Source: Candidatus Nanoarchaeia archaeon (lineage in GTDB: Archaea; Nanobdellota; Nanobdellia; SCGC-AAA011-G17; GW2011-AR17). Taken from it: 42,765 nucleotides of DNA. The stretch's first letter is position 1. Every line of letters begins with the position of its first letter. The stretch covers positions 1-42,765 of the forward strand of contig JAQTVM010000014.1 in NCBI GenBank assembly GCA_028706745.1. The letters are read 5' to 3'. The notes under the pieces were generated by a model. That model made no database searches, was not told where the DNA came from, and worked only from the letters and a program-made list of their open reading frames with translations. The position numbers and the translations under genes were made by a program. Shown here in pieces: positions 21,290 to 29,153 of this stretch.

Positions 21290-22444
21290 ATGAAGCTAAA
21301 ATTAATAATGCTATTGAGTTTAATGCTGTTAAGCATTAACTTGGCTGCGGCAGAAGACAAGCACGTAGATCTTATTGTATTTTACGGGCAGGGATGCCCG
21401 CATTGTTTATCAGAATTAAGCTTTTTGGAAAGCATACAGGATAAATATCCTTCACTGCACATAACTGAATACGAGGTTTATTTCAATGCAGAAAATAACG
21501 CCTTGTTTCACAAGATTTCAGAAGCATTCAACACAGAAGTTCACGGAGTGCCTACCGCGTTTATTGATGACAAGGTAATAGCGGGATTCAGCACATCAGT
21601 AGGGCAGGCAATTGAGCAGGAAATACAAAAGTGCGCAAAAGAAGGGTGCGTTTCACCCTTGGAAAAAATAGGGCAGGAAGAACCTTCAGATGAAACAGTT
21701 GTATCTATCGGAGACATATCGCCGTCAGAAAATCCTGAAAAAACTGAATTAAAAAATAAAATAACTTTGCCGGCTCTTATTTCAGCAGCAGCTGTTGACG
21801 CGATAAACCCCTGCGAGTTCGCGGTTTTAATCATACTTCTTACCACCATATTGGCGGCAGGAATTAAAAAAAGGGCATTGTATGCAGGGCTTGCATTCAC
21901 GCTTTCAATATTCATATCATATTATCTGATGGGTATCGGGCTTTATTCAGCAATACAGGCAGCGGGGCTTGCAAGAGGATTTTACACTGCAATGGCTGTG
22001 CTTGCAATAGCAATAGGGCTGTTTAATCTTAAGGATTACTTATGGTACGGCAAGTGGTTCATTATGGAAGTGCCTTTGACTTGGCGTCCGAAAATGAAAT
22101 CGCTTTTGAGAGGAATAACATCTGTGCCTGGTGCTTTTCTAATCGGATTTGTAATAAGCTTATTCCTTTTGCCTTGCACTTCAGGGCCTTATATTGTAAT
22201 ATTGGGGCTATTGGCAGAAACAACAACAAGAAACCATGCAATGCTGCTTTTGCTTTTATACAATTTCATATTCATTATTCCGATGCTTGGAATCACGCTT
22301 GCAATCTATTTCGGCTTTACAACAACTGAACAAGCAGAAGAATGGAGGCAGAAAAAACTTAAGTATCTGCACCTTGCAACAGGCGCCATACTTCTCTTAT
22401 TGGGAATAGGAATGTTCATTGCAATGAAGATGGGAATGATTTAA
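21290..22444 (+). CDS. Thioredoxin-like domain fused to CcdA/DsbD-type membrane domain
   Basis: The protein is 384 residues. A signal-like segment (1-21) precedes a thioredoxin-like domain with Cys36-Pro-His-Cys39 and a cis-Pro loop HGVP (85-88). A linker of about 70 residues then leads to a membrane domain of about six helices with the paired Cys of CcdA/DsbD transporters: INPCEF (Cys175) and LLPCTSGPY (Cys297). It should carry reducing equivalents across the membrane to extracytoplasmic thiols. The many Cys-containing exported proteins in this window are possible clients. The next gene starts 1 base after its stop. Confidence 0.88.
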   Translation: MKLKLIMLLSLMLLSINLAAAEDKHVDLIVFYGQGCPHCLSELSFLESIQDKYPSLHITEYEVYFNAENNALFHKISEAFNTEVHGVPTAFIDDKVIAGFSTSVGQAIEQEIQKCAKEGCVSPLEKIGQEEPSDETVVSIGDISPSENPEKTELKNKITLPALISAAAVDAINPCEFAVLIILLTTILAAGIKKRALYAGLAFTLSIFISYYLMGIGLYSAIQAAGLARGFYTAMAVLAIAIGLFNLKDYLWYGKWFIMEVPLTWRPKMKSLLRGITSVPGAFLIGFVISLFLLPCTSGPYIVILGLLAETTTRNHAMLLLLLYNFIFIIPMLGITLAIYFGFTTTEQAEEWRQKKLKYLHLATGAILLLLGIGMFIAMKMGMI

Positions 22445-23182
22445 ATGAATACTTTAATCTGGATTCTGATTGCAACGCTTGCAAACAGCCTTGTGGGCTT
22501 TATCGGCGTTATCTCATTATGGCTTAGCGACAGGCTAATGAACAAGCTGCTTGTCCTGCTCATGGCATTCTCAGCAGGCACTTTGCTTGGCGGAGCTTTC
22601 TTCCACCTTTTGGCAGAATCAGTTGAAAAGATTGAGCCATTCAATGCAATGGCTTACACATTAATCGGGTTTATTGCCTTTTTCTTTATAGAAGGATACT
22701 TCCACTGGCACAGGTGCAGCCACTGCGAGCACCCTTTCACTTATCTTATGCTTATCGGCGATGCAATACATAACCTGATTGACGGGCTTGTGATTGCAGC
22801 TTCCTTTTTTGTAAGCCCTGCGCTTGGATTCATTACAGCTTTAATGATTATTGCGCACGAAGTGCCACAGGAGATGGGGCTTTTTGCTGTTTTGCTTTAT
22901 GGAAAGCACAAGAAGCCGAAAGCGCTGCTTTATTCATTCCTTGCGCAGTCAACCTGCATTATTGGCGGCATAATAGGGTATTTCCTTTCAGCAAGAGCAG
23001 AAGTATTTTCACATTTCCTGCTGCCGTTTGCAGCCGGCGGGTTTATCTACATTGCAGCATCTGACTTGATACCTGAAATGCACAGGATGCATGAAGGCAA
23101 TATGAAGAGGGCTTTACTGAGCATAATCCCGTTTCTTATAGGCATAGGGCTTATGCTTGCAATAAAACTGCTTTTTGAATAA
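22445..23182 (+). CDS. ZIP-family metal transporter
   Basis: This 245-residue membrane protein has about eight hydrophobic helices. The ZIP metal site is visible in helices 4 and 5: GDAIHNLIDGLVI and IIAHEVPQEMG. A His/Cys loop (FHWHRCSHCEH, about 87-97) probably binds zinc or another divalent ion. ZIP proteins import Zn or Fe into the cytoplasm. It is contiguous with the thioredoxin-CcdA gene, so the two are co-transcribed. Confidence 0.92.
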   Translation: MNTLIWILIATLANSLVGFIGVISLWLSDRLMNKLLVLLMAFSAGTLLGGAFFHLLAESVEKIEPFNAMAYTLIGFIAFFFIEGYFHWHRCSHCEHPFTYLMLIGDAIHNLIDGLVIAASFFVSPALGFITALMIIAHEVPQEMGLFAVLLYGKHKKPKALLYSFLAQSTCIIGGIIGYFLSARAEVFSHFLLPFAAGGFIYIAASDLIPEMHRMHEGNMKRALLSIIPFLIGIGLMLAIKLLFE

Positions 23183-23263
23183 ATAGTCTTAATTAATCAA
23201 GTGCAGTTTCCTGAATTAATCCAAGAGTAAAATATATAAATAAGAAAATAAACAGGATTCCTT

Positions 23264-23392
23264 ATGACTCACTGCAACAGATGCGGAACAGAATTTGATA
23301 ATTACTTTAACGGCTTGCATTGGTGCCCTGCCTGCGGCAGGCAGTTTGCATTTGATGAGAATGCGCTGAAAGAGATGCAAAAGAAGAAATAA
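23264..23392 (+). CDS. Small double-CxxC zinc-ribbon protein
   Basis: The protein is 42 residues: MTHCNRCGTEFDNYFNGLHW then CPACGRQFAFDENALKEMQK. The two CxxC pairs (Cys4/Cys7, Cys21/Cys24) form a compact zinc ribbon. TATA-like AATATATAAATA lies about 28 bases upstream. It is short, but promoter, composition and complete zinc motif support a real gene. The function is unknown. Confidence 0.7.
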   Translation: MTHCNRCGTEFDNYFNGLHWCPACGRQFAFDENALKEMQKKK

Positions 23393-23435
23393 TTCTTTGG
23401 AAAGCTATATAAACAGCAAGAGAATCACCCGCCTT

Positions 23436-23861
23436 ATGAAACTGAGATATGCACTACCATTAATAGGGCTTATTGGATGCACTGAAGAGCCAAGGAACTC
23501 CCTTGAAATTGTTTCCATTGAGACAGAAGCCCCTGCGTGCAATAACACGCCCTTGGCTGTATTCTATGGCACGGGATATATGATTGAATGCGGAAGCTAT
23601 CATTTCATACACGATGAAAGCGAATCCTGCGTTGAGATTCTCACTGATGAGATACCCGAAATAAGGCAGCTTTGGCAGAATCCGGGCTGTGATGCAGTTA
23701 TTGACTCGTGGATGCTCTGGGGATACAGCGAAACAAGGGATGAATACATTTTTGTTGACGAAAGCAGGCCTGCAGGAGATTTGGAGACAGGAGCTTACTC
23801 CAGGATTCTTGGCAATATAGGGCAGAAAGCAGTTGAGCAGAAGTGGAAAGAGTGGCTTTGA
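23436..23861 (+). CDS. Exported lipoprotein-like protein of the D/CDG repeat family (member 1)
   Basis: The protein is 141 residues. It begins with a short signal peptide and lipobox-like LIGC (MKLRYALPLIGLIGC). The mature part contains YMIECGSYHFIHDES then NPGCDAVIDSWMLWG and ends with IGQKAVEQKWKEWL. The same pattern, Y-x-I-x-C-x-x-Y-x-F-x-H then C-D-G-x-x-D-x-W, recurs in the four proteins encoded at 25233-27388. A promoter (CTATATAAAC) lies about 30 bases upstream of ATG 23436. The function is unknown; the aspartate loop suggests Ca binding. Confidence 0.75.
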   Translation: MKLRYALPLIGLIGCTEEPRNSLEIVSIETEAPACNNTPLAVFYGTGYMIECGSYHFIHDESESCVEILTDEIPEIRQLWQNPGCDAVIDSWMLWGYSETRDEYIFVDESRPAGDLETGAYSRILGNIGQKAVEQKWKEWL

Positions 23862-23891
23862 TTTATAAATAAAAGTGAATTTTCATAAATC

Positions 23892-23972
23892 CTGAAAAGT
23901 TTTCAGAATTTCCGGACGTATTCGAAAACTGCAGTTTTCGGATATCCGAAAATGCTTCGGCATTTTCGAATA
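23892..23972. repeat. Cluster of overlapping perfect palindromes
   Basis: In 81 bases there are four elements: CTGAAAA-G-TTTTCAG (23892-23906); CGAAAACTGCAGTTTTCG (23923-23940); TTTTCGGATATCCGAAAA (23935-23952); and a 9-bp stem CGAAAATGC/GCATTTTCG with a TTCG loop (23947-23968). In addition TATTCGAAAA (23919-23928) pairs with TTTTCGAATA (23963-23972) around the whole. It lies between an exported protein and the toxin-like gene. Confidence 0.8.
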
Positions 23973-24007
23973 AGGTATTATATATTAGTTCTGTTTTAGT
24001 GCTGTGA

Positions 24008-24343
24008 ATGAAACTTCCAAGCACAATTAAGTTTGCCAGCGACAAGCTATGCAATGAAATCTATGATTTGGAAAAAGGAAATGCGAAAGAAAGAGAATTG
24101 TTTAAGGCAGTACAAAAAGCAATGGATGCAATTGAAGAAAATGCCTTTTGCGGCATACAAATTCCAAAGCGGCAGATTCCAAAAGATTACATCAGTAATT
24201 ATGATGCAGACAATTTATGGAAGCATAACCTGCACAGAGGATGGCGGCTAATATACACAATTACGAGACATGACATAATTGTCATCAGCCTTCTGCTGGA
24301 ATGCCTTAGCCATAAGCAATATGAAAAACGGTTTAATTATTAG
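24008..24343 (+). CDS. RelE/YoeB-like toxin
   Basis: The protein is 111 residues. The C-terminal half NLWKHNLHRGWRLIYTI, VISLLLECLSHKQYEKRF resembles the RelE/YoeB fold: basic-aromatic core and terminal H-x-x-Y-x-K-R. YoeB-type proteins cut mRNA at the ribosome. The N-terminal part is helical and longer than in RelE. No antitoxin lies upstream on the same strand; the only adjacent gene is the convergent HTH-like one, overlapping by 4 bases. TATA-like TATTATATATTAG lies about 25 bases upstream. Confidence 0.7.
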   Translation: MKLPSTIKFASDKLCNEIYDLEKGNAKERELFKAVQKAMDAIEENAFCGIQIPKRQIPKDYISNYDADNLWKHNLHRGWRLIYTITRHDIIVISLLLECLSHKQYEKRFNY

Positions 24344-24627
24344 TATTTTCTGCCTGGCTTTGTCCTAAAGTAATACATTGCTTTCTCAGGATAATATATC
24401 CAGCCAATCTTGCCTTCTGCATCCACTGAGATCTTATGCGAATTAAGCAGGTAGCCAAAAACAACACAAAAAGTCTGGTACATCATCTTCTTGGGAAGAG
24501 ACTCCCAGAGCCTCCTTTTTTTGTATTCGCCATCGTGCTCCTTTATGAAATTTTCAACCATTAGGATAGTGTCCAGTCTCGGAAATCTCAGCACTTCCTG
24601 CTTTTGAATTTGTATTGCTCTTTTCAT
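24340..24627 (-). CDS. Small HTH-like protein, paralogue of 741-1022
   Basis: The protein is 95 residues with RFPRLDTILMVENFI and LPKKMMYQTFCVVFGYLLNS, aligning with the protein at 741-1022. It is expected to be a winged-helix DNA-binding protein. A 22-base palindrome covers its start codon, the usual mark of an autorepressor. It is convergent with the RelE/YoeB-like gene and overlaps its stop by 4 bases. It might act as the antitoxin, but that orientation is unusual and unproven. Confidence 0.7.
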   Translation of the reverse strand: MKRAIQIQKQEVLRFPRLDTILMVENFIKEHDGEYKKRRLWESLPKKMMYQTFCVVFGYLLNSHKISVDAEGKIGWIYYPEKAMYYFRTKPGRKY

Positions 24628-24648
24628 GTTATATCTAATGATATAACA
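24627..24648. promoter_or_regulatory. Palindromic operator over the start of the HTH-like gene
   Basis: TGTTATATC (24627-24635) and GATATAACA (24640-24648) are perfect 9-base arms around TAAT. The left end contains the first base of the start codon of the leftward gene. TTATATATAAAC just beyond is its TATA box. Confidence 0.7.
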
Positions 24649-24683
24649 AGTTATATATAAACATTTTGAATATAAAACAGAAT

Positions 24684-24797
24684 TTACATCTTTTTCTTTA
24701 ATTCCTTTTTCATCTCTTCAATCTTTTCATTAACGCCTTCAATGCTCTCCCTTAATGCCTTGAGCATCTCAGCGAATGCATCGTCGTCTTTTTTCAT
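24684..24797 (-). CDS. 37-residue coiled-coil peptide
   Basis: MKKDDDAFAEMLKALRESIE followed by GVNEKIEEMKKELKKKM: an amphipathic, charge-rich helix. Its ATG overlaps the stop of the upstream membrane protein gene as ATGA, so it is translationally coupled. The coupling and heptad pattern make a chance frame unlikely. The function is unknown. Confidence 0.6.
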   Translation of the reverse strand: MKKDDDAFAEMLKALRESIEGVNEKIEEMKKELKKKM

Positions 24798-25081
24798 TTT
24801 TTCTTCTTTAACCCGATTGCCTCGTGCAGTCCTGTTTTGCCTGCCAATTCAGACAAGCCGGAAGCTGCAAGCCCCAGGGCAATTCCTGTCTTGATATCAG
24901 CAACTTCAACAAGCATTCCAAGAACCAAGCCTGCAACAGCGCATTCAATCAAAGTTACAATAAACTTCCAAGGAAGGAACCTTGTGCCCTTGTCTTTTGC
25001 CTTCCTGTATGCAAAGCCGATAAATGCTCTTAAACAGCCGCCTAAAAGCCCTATGAGAATTCCCAAAACTTCAGGTGTCAT
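24794..25081 (-). CDS. Small membrane protein, function unknown
   Basis: The protein is 95 residues from ATG 25081 (MTPEVLGILIGLLGGCLRAF). Hydrophobic segments lie at about 4-24, 40-61 and 65-82, with a basic loop (YRKAKDKGTRFLPWK) and a KKKK end. It is reminiscent of phage holin-like or small archaeal membrane proteins, but I assign no function. The frame extends to 25141, yet a TATA-like ATATTTAA at about 25105 suggests a start at 25081. It is coupled to the 37-residue peptide. Confidence 0.65.
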   Translation of the reverse strand: MTPEVLGILIGLLGGCLRAFIGFAYRKAKDKGTRFLPWKFIVTLIECAVAGLVLGMLVEVADIKTGIALGLAASGLSELAGKTGLHEAIGLKKKK

Positions 25082-25232
25082 AGCATAATTACAGCATTTT
25101 TTGATATTTAAGCGTTGCCCTAAAAATTTACAGCCAGCCATGCGTCAGCTTTATAAAGGGCAAGGGAATACCTTTTTATGGGGGTAGATTATGATTTCCG
25201 AGTTAACGAGGAAATCCTTGAACGAAGTGAAA

Positions 25233-25736
25233 ATGAAAAAAGCGGCTTTAACAATGGCGGCAATACTGGCAGGATGCTCTTTGCAAAATGCGCCAGAAGC
25301 AAGGCACGTGCAGCCTGTTCAAGCAGTTTCAGCGCAGCCTGCGGCATTTTCACACAATCCGGATTATAATGCGCCCTTATGCAATAACCTCCCTGAAGTG
25401 CGCATTGACAGGATATTCTACACAATTGAATGCTCTGATTACCAATTTTCACACACAGAAGGATTAAGCGGATGCAATGAAAGATTATTGTATGAAACAG
25501 AGGGAGACAGAAAGAGATTTGCTGACTACGGCTGCGACGGCACAATTGACTTGTACTGGCATTTTGAATTAAGAAATAATGGGAGATATGAATATTATGC
25601 GCTTGTTGAGCAAAGCAAGCCTGCGACAGAAGAGCAGACAGCAGAGTATAACAAAAAGCTTGATGAGATAGGACAGCCTGATGTTGATGCAAGATGGAGA
25701 TTTATTTATCATATTCAACCAAGAGGAGGAAACTAA
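25233..25736 (+). CDS. Exported lipoprotein-like protein of the D/CDG repeat family (member 2)
   Basis: The protein is 167 residues from ATG 25233. All relatives start MK[KR]-hydrophobic, and here MKKAALTMAAILAGC ends in a lipobox-like AGC. An upstream in-frame ATG at 25191 would add 14 residues. The mature part has FYTIECSDYQFSHTEG, GCNERLL, YGCDGTIDLYWHF and ends DEIGQPDVDARWRF. It is the first gene of a four-gene run of related exported proteins. A TATA box (CTTTATAAAG) lies near 25150. Confidence 0.75.
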   Translation: MKKAALTMAAILAGCSLQNAPEARHVQPVQAVSAQPAAFSHNPDYNAPLCNNLPEVRIDRIFYTIECSDYQFSHTEGLSGCNERLLYETEGDRKRFADYGCDGTIDLYWHFELRNNGRYEYYALVEQSKPATEEQTAEYNKKLDEIGQPDVDARWRFIYHIQPRGGN

Positions 25737-25737
25737 A

Positions 25738-26310
25738 ATGAAAAGACTCGCCTTAATTGCAGCCCTGATGGGAACTTGCGCTGTTTCAACGGCGTCATTG
25801 CATTATGAACCGATAGTCAGCGAAAGCGAGATATACAGGACAATGCACAACCTGCCTGAAGGGCCTGAGTTCAAGCCCATTCCAACAAGGCTTGGCTTGT
25901 GCGGTGAAACAGCCACAATTGTAATGGATGAATACGGATACCAGGTTTGGTGCGGCGAATACTCATTCATGGCGCCTTCACTGCAAGAAAACGGATGCTA
26001 CGGCCACACGCTTGAGCGCAGGGCAATGCTTGGCAGCAAGATAGAAACCTGGAGCGATATTAACTGCGACGGCATTTTAGACTTATACAAAACAGACGGC
26101 GTTTCAGCAAGCTATATTGATTATTCAACTGTGCAGATGATTGAAAATCTGGGGCTGCATGCAGAAGGGGATATAGTGGAAAATGCCGAAATATTTTTTG
26201 AAGAGGCAAACAAGTACAGCATCCTGCTTTTTGACATGCGCACAGAAGAAGCAAGGATATTATGGAATGATTATAAGGCGAGAAATTCAACAACGGAGGA
26301 ACAAAAATGA
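25738..26310 (+). CDS. Exported protein of the D/CDG repeat family (member 3)
   Basis: The protein is 190 residues with signal peptide MKRLALIAALMGTCAVSTAS. The mature region shows YQVWCGEYSFMAPSL, NGCYGHTL and INCDGILDLYKTDG, aligning with members 1, 2 and 5, then a longer acidic helical C-terminus. AGAGGAGG before ATG 25738 gives a strong ribosome binding site. The upstream gene ends 1 base before. The stop overlaps the next start. The function is unknown. Confidence 0.75.
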   Translation: MKRLALIAALMGTCAVSTASLHYEPIVSESEIYRTMHNLPEGPEFKPIPTRLGLCGETATIVMDEYGYQVWCGEYSFMAPSLQENGCYGHTLERRAMLGSKIETWSDINCDGILDLYKTDGVSASYIDYSTVQMIENLGLHAEGDIVENAEIFFEEANKYSILLFDMRTEEARILWNDYKARNSTTEEQK

Positions 26311-26762
26311 AAAAGGCACTAATAACAATTGTTTTAGGAGCGGCGTATATTGCAGGAAGCAATCTTGCAACAGCAAACGATGAAAGGCAGTGGGAAGGTC
26401 AAATCAGCGTTGAGGCGCCTGCATGCGATAATAACCCTTGGGTGAGATTCAGGGATAATGAGTATCATATAATCTGCGGCGACTATGATTTTCTGCATAA
26501 AGGCGAGGAGGATTATATGGGGAGATTCATTAACCATGAGATATTTCCGGTAGGGCTGGAAAAATGGATAGATACAGATGCTGACGGAACCGCGGACAGA
26601 TGGCAGATGTGGGACATGCCACTTGGAACAACAATTCTTAATCTGACTAGTACAAGGGCTCCGCCTTCTGCAGAAGACCAGCAGAATTATGAAAATGGAC
26701 TTGCAAGCATAGGCAAGAATGAGATACAATCAAAATGGGAAGAATGGAGGACAGGACAATGA
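26307..26762 (+). CDS. Exported protein of the D/CDG repeat family (member 4) with a full Ca-type loop
   Basis: The protein is 151 residues with signal peptide MKKALITIVLGAAYIAGSNL. It has APACDNNPWVRF, YHIICGDYDFLHKGE and then DTDADGTADRWQMW. In place of the Cys seen in relatives, this member has the D-x-D-x-D-G-x-x-D spacing of calcium-binding loops. It ends IGKNEIQSKWEEW like member 1. The start overlaps the previous stop (ATGA), as does its stop with the next start, so members 2-5 form one operon. Confidence 0.77.
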   Translation: MKKALITIVLGAAYIAGSNLATANDERQWEGQISVEAPACDNNPWVRFRDNEYHIICGDYDFLHKGEEDYMGRFINHEIFPVGLEKWIDTDADGTADRWQMWDMPLGTTILNLTSTRAPPSAEDQQNYENGLASIGKNEIQSKWEEWRTGQ

Positions 26763-27388
26763 AAAGAGCAATAATCGGATTAGCAGCGCTGGTTGCGGGA
26801 TGCGCGACGACAGGCGCAGTGCAGGGAGCGGAAAGCCAAAACTTGCCGCCAATGCAAAATATTGTATGGGCTCCCGGAGCTCAGCCTGTGCAGGCAGGCG
26901 CGCCAGTGCAGCAGGCGACTTTAGTTCCGGCTTATTCAGAGGATACGCCGCTGCCTTCAGAGACATTCAGCTATGACACTGCATTTCGCGGAGAAAGCGA
27001 AGAGATAGTAACAATGGACACTCGCGGCTACACAATACAGTGCGGCGATATTTTTTTCATGCATACTGAAAACAGGCCGCAAAGCGATGTATTGGCCCGC
27101 CCTGTAATCCGCGGCGGATGCGAAGACATGCTTGTAGTAAATAACGAAAGCAATTCGCAAAGATGGCTTGACACAGGATGTGAAGGATTGCTTGATGTAT
27201 ACGAAGAATTTGATGCAAATAACCAGCCGCTTGCAAGAGAATCTCCTGTAGGCGCAAGCAACACAGAGTTATACGGTGCGCATTTTGAATTGCTTCTTGT
27301 TGAGGAAGTTGATGCAATCTGGAGAGGCAGATGGAATGTCCAAAATAGAAGGGAAGTAATCCACTGGTGGAATTATCCAAGGCAGTAA
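26759..27388 (+). CDS. Exported lipoprotein-like protein of the D/CDG repeat family (member 5)
   Basis: The protein is 209 residues. The signal peptide MKRAIIGLAALVAGC has lipobox AGC. A Gln/Ala/Pro-rich linker (about 20-75) is followed by YTIQCGDIFFMHTEN, GCEDMLVV, TGCEGLLDVYEEFD and VDAIWRGRW. It is the last gene of the operon; T-rich sequence follows (TTTATTTTTTTCTTT). ATG 26759 overlaps the previous stop. As with its relatives, the role is unknown; export and a Cys/Asp loop are what can be seen. Confidence 0.75.
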   Translation: MKRAIIGLAALVAGCATTGAVQGAESQNLPPMQNIVWAPGAQPVQAGAPVQQATLVPAYSEDTPLPSETFSYDTAFRGESEEIVTMDTRGYTIQCGDIFFMHTENRPQSDVLARPVIRGGCEDMLVVNNESNSQRWLDTGCEGLLDVYEEFDANNQPLARESPVGASNTELYGAHFELLLVEEVDAIWRGRWNVQNRREVIHWWNYPRQ

Positions 27389-27489
27389 TTGCCTTTATTT
27401 TTTTCTTTAACCCTTTTTTTCTTACAATTCTCATTTGCTCTGCATTCATTTAGAAACCATTATAAACTCCTTTAACACACTTCAACACA

Positions 27490-28470
27490 ATGGAAATCGT
27501 GCATATTACCAAGGAATCAGGCATTCCGCTAATAGGATGCATTGCATTCGGCATTATAGACAGGGGAACTGACTTATTGCAGGTAAGGCCCACTTCTGTA
27601 TGCAACCTGCACTGCAAATACTGTTCAGTAAGCGCAAACAATTATGACATTCATCCTGCAAATTTTACAGTTGACAAGGATTATCTTATCGAGGAAGTTG
27701 AAAAGGTTGTGAAGTTCAAGGAAACAGAATGCGAAATTAACCTTGATTCTGTTGGGGAATTGACAACATATGCCAAATTGCCTGAGCTTGTGAAGGGATT
27801 GAAGTCTATAAAGGGGGTAAAAAGCATTTCAATGCAGACAAACGGAACATTGCTTACAGGAGATATGCTTATCGCTTTGGAAAAAGCAGGTGTGAATCAT
27901 ATTAACCTTTCAATCAATTCGCTTGATGCAAACCTTGCTGCTGACCTGAGCGGGCGCCCGGGCTATTCCCTGGATCACATACTGCAGATTGCAAAGATGA
28001 TTGCTGACTCTTCAATAGAACTTTTGATTGCGCCTGTATGGATTCCCAAGATTAATGATGCAGATATTCCAAAGCTGATTGAATTAGCAAAGAAGCTTAA
28101 CGCAAAGATTGGAATACAGAAGTATGAAACTTACCGCTACAGCAGGAAGATAAAGGGGGCAAAGCAAACAACATTCTGGAAGTTCTACAGGCAATTGAAA
28201 GACATGGAAAAGGAATCCGGAATAAAGCTTGTTTTAACCGCTTCTGATTTCCTGATTCACAAGACAAAAAGAATTCCGGCTGTTTTTGAGCCCGGCGAAA
28301 AAGTGCAGGTTAATGTCAAATGCCCCGGATGGATTAAGGGGCAGATGATTGGCGCTGCAAAAGGAGTTTGCGTAAGCGTAAATGACTGCAAAACGCCGAT
28401 TGGAAAGAACGCAAGAGTAAAGATTCTTGAAAACAAGAACAGCATTTATGTTGCAGGCATGGTAAAATAG
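27490..28470 (+). CDS. Radical SAM protein
   Basis: The protein is 326 residues. The cluster motif CNLHCKYC (Cys38, Cys42, Cys45) is followed by a partial TIM barrel: LDSVGELTTYAKLPELVKGL, SMQTNGTLLT, NHINLSINSLDA. The C-terminal about 60 residues (KCPGWIKGQ..., ARVKILENKNSIYVAGMVK) look like a small beta-barrel of the TRAM/OB type, suggesting an RNA or nucleotide substrate. This architecture is found in archaea, but the reaction is not known to me. Rpe follows after 9 bases. Confidence 0.85.
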   Translation: MEIVHITKESGIPLIGCIAFGIIDRGTDLLQVRPTSVCNLHCKYCSVSANNYDIHPANFTVDKDYLIEEVEKVVKFKETECEINLDSVGELTTYAKLPELVKGLKSIKGVKSISMQTNGTLLTGDMLIALEKAGVNHINLSINSLDANLAADLSGRPGYSLDHILQIAKMIADSSIELLIAPVWIPKINDADIPKLIELAKKLNAKIGIQKYETYRYSRKIKGAKQTTFWKFYRQLKDMEKESGIKLVLTASDFLIHKTKRIPAVFEPGEKVQVNVKCPGWIKGQMIGAAKGVCVSVNDCKTPIGKNARVKILENKNSIYVAGMVK

Positions 28471-28479
28471 GGGTCAGGC

Positions 28480-29118
28480 ATGGTTCAGATATTTGCTTCA
28501 TTGCTTGCTGCTGATAAAAACAATCTTGAAAAAGAGATAGATTCTGTTGAGCCTTTTATTGACGGCTTTCACATTGACTTCATGGACGGATTGTTTGTTT
28601 CTGAGAAGTTTTATGACATTTCTATTGTTAAAAGAACATGGCTGAGGACAAGAAAGCCGATTGAAGTGCACCTGATGATGTACAAGCCTGAAATGCATTT
28701 TGAAGAGCTTTTGAATGAGGGTGTTGAAAGGATTATTGTGCATTATGAAGCAGCGGGATTTAATGCAATTTATTCTTTTGAAAAATTAGCAAGTGGAACC
28801 TGTTCTTCTCTCGCATTTGCATATAATCCATCAAGTAAAATAAGGCACGAGTCAATATACCGCTCTTATACCCAGATAATGACTGTGAATCCCGGCAAGT
28901 GCGGACAAAAGTTTGACAGGAAAGGTTTGAAGAAGATTAAGGAATGCAGGAAGTATGGGCATTCCTGCATTTCTGTTGACGGGGGAATAAACGAGAAAAC
29001 AGCAAAGGCCGTCTTGAAAGCAGGCGCCGACATATTGGTTGCAGGAAGCTATATTTTCAATGCAAAGGACAGGATTGAGGCTATTGAGATATTGAGGGAA
29101 TGCTCTTTAGAAAAGTAA
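28480..29118 (+). CDS. rpe: Ribulose-phosphate 3-epimerase
   Basis: The enzyme interconverts ribulose 5-phosphate and xylulose 5-phosphate in the pentose phosphate pathway. In these 212 residues the metal and catalytic motifs are present: FHIDFMDGLFV (30-40), EVHLMM (62-67), IMTVNPGKCGQKF and ISVDGGINEKTA with AGSYIF at the phosphate site. The length is a little short but complete. It is co-directional with the radical SAM gene. Confidence 0.92.
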   Translation: MVQIFASLLAADKNNLEKEIDSVEPFIDGFHIDFMDGLFVSEKFYDISIVKRTWLRTRKPIEVHLMMYKPEMHFEELLNEGVERIIVHYEAAGFNAIYSFEKLASGTCSSLAFAYNPSSKIRHESIYRSYTQIMTVNPGKCGQKFDRKGLKKIKECRKYGHSCISVDGGINEKTAKAVLKAGADILVAGSYIFNAKDRIEAIEILRECSLEK

Positions 29119-29153
29119 ACGCTTAAAAAGACGCAAGCCCTTAATAATAATAT

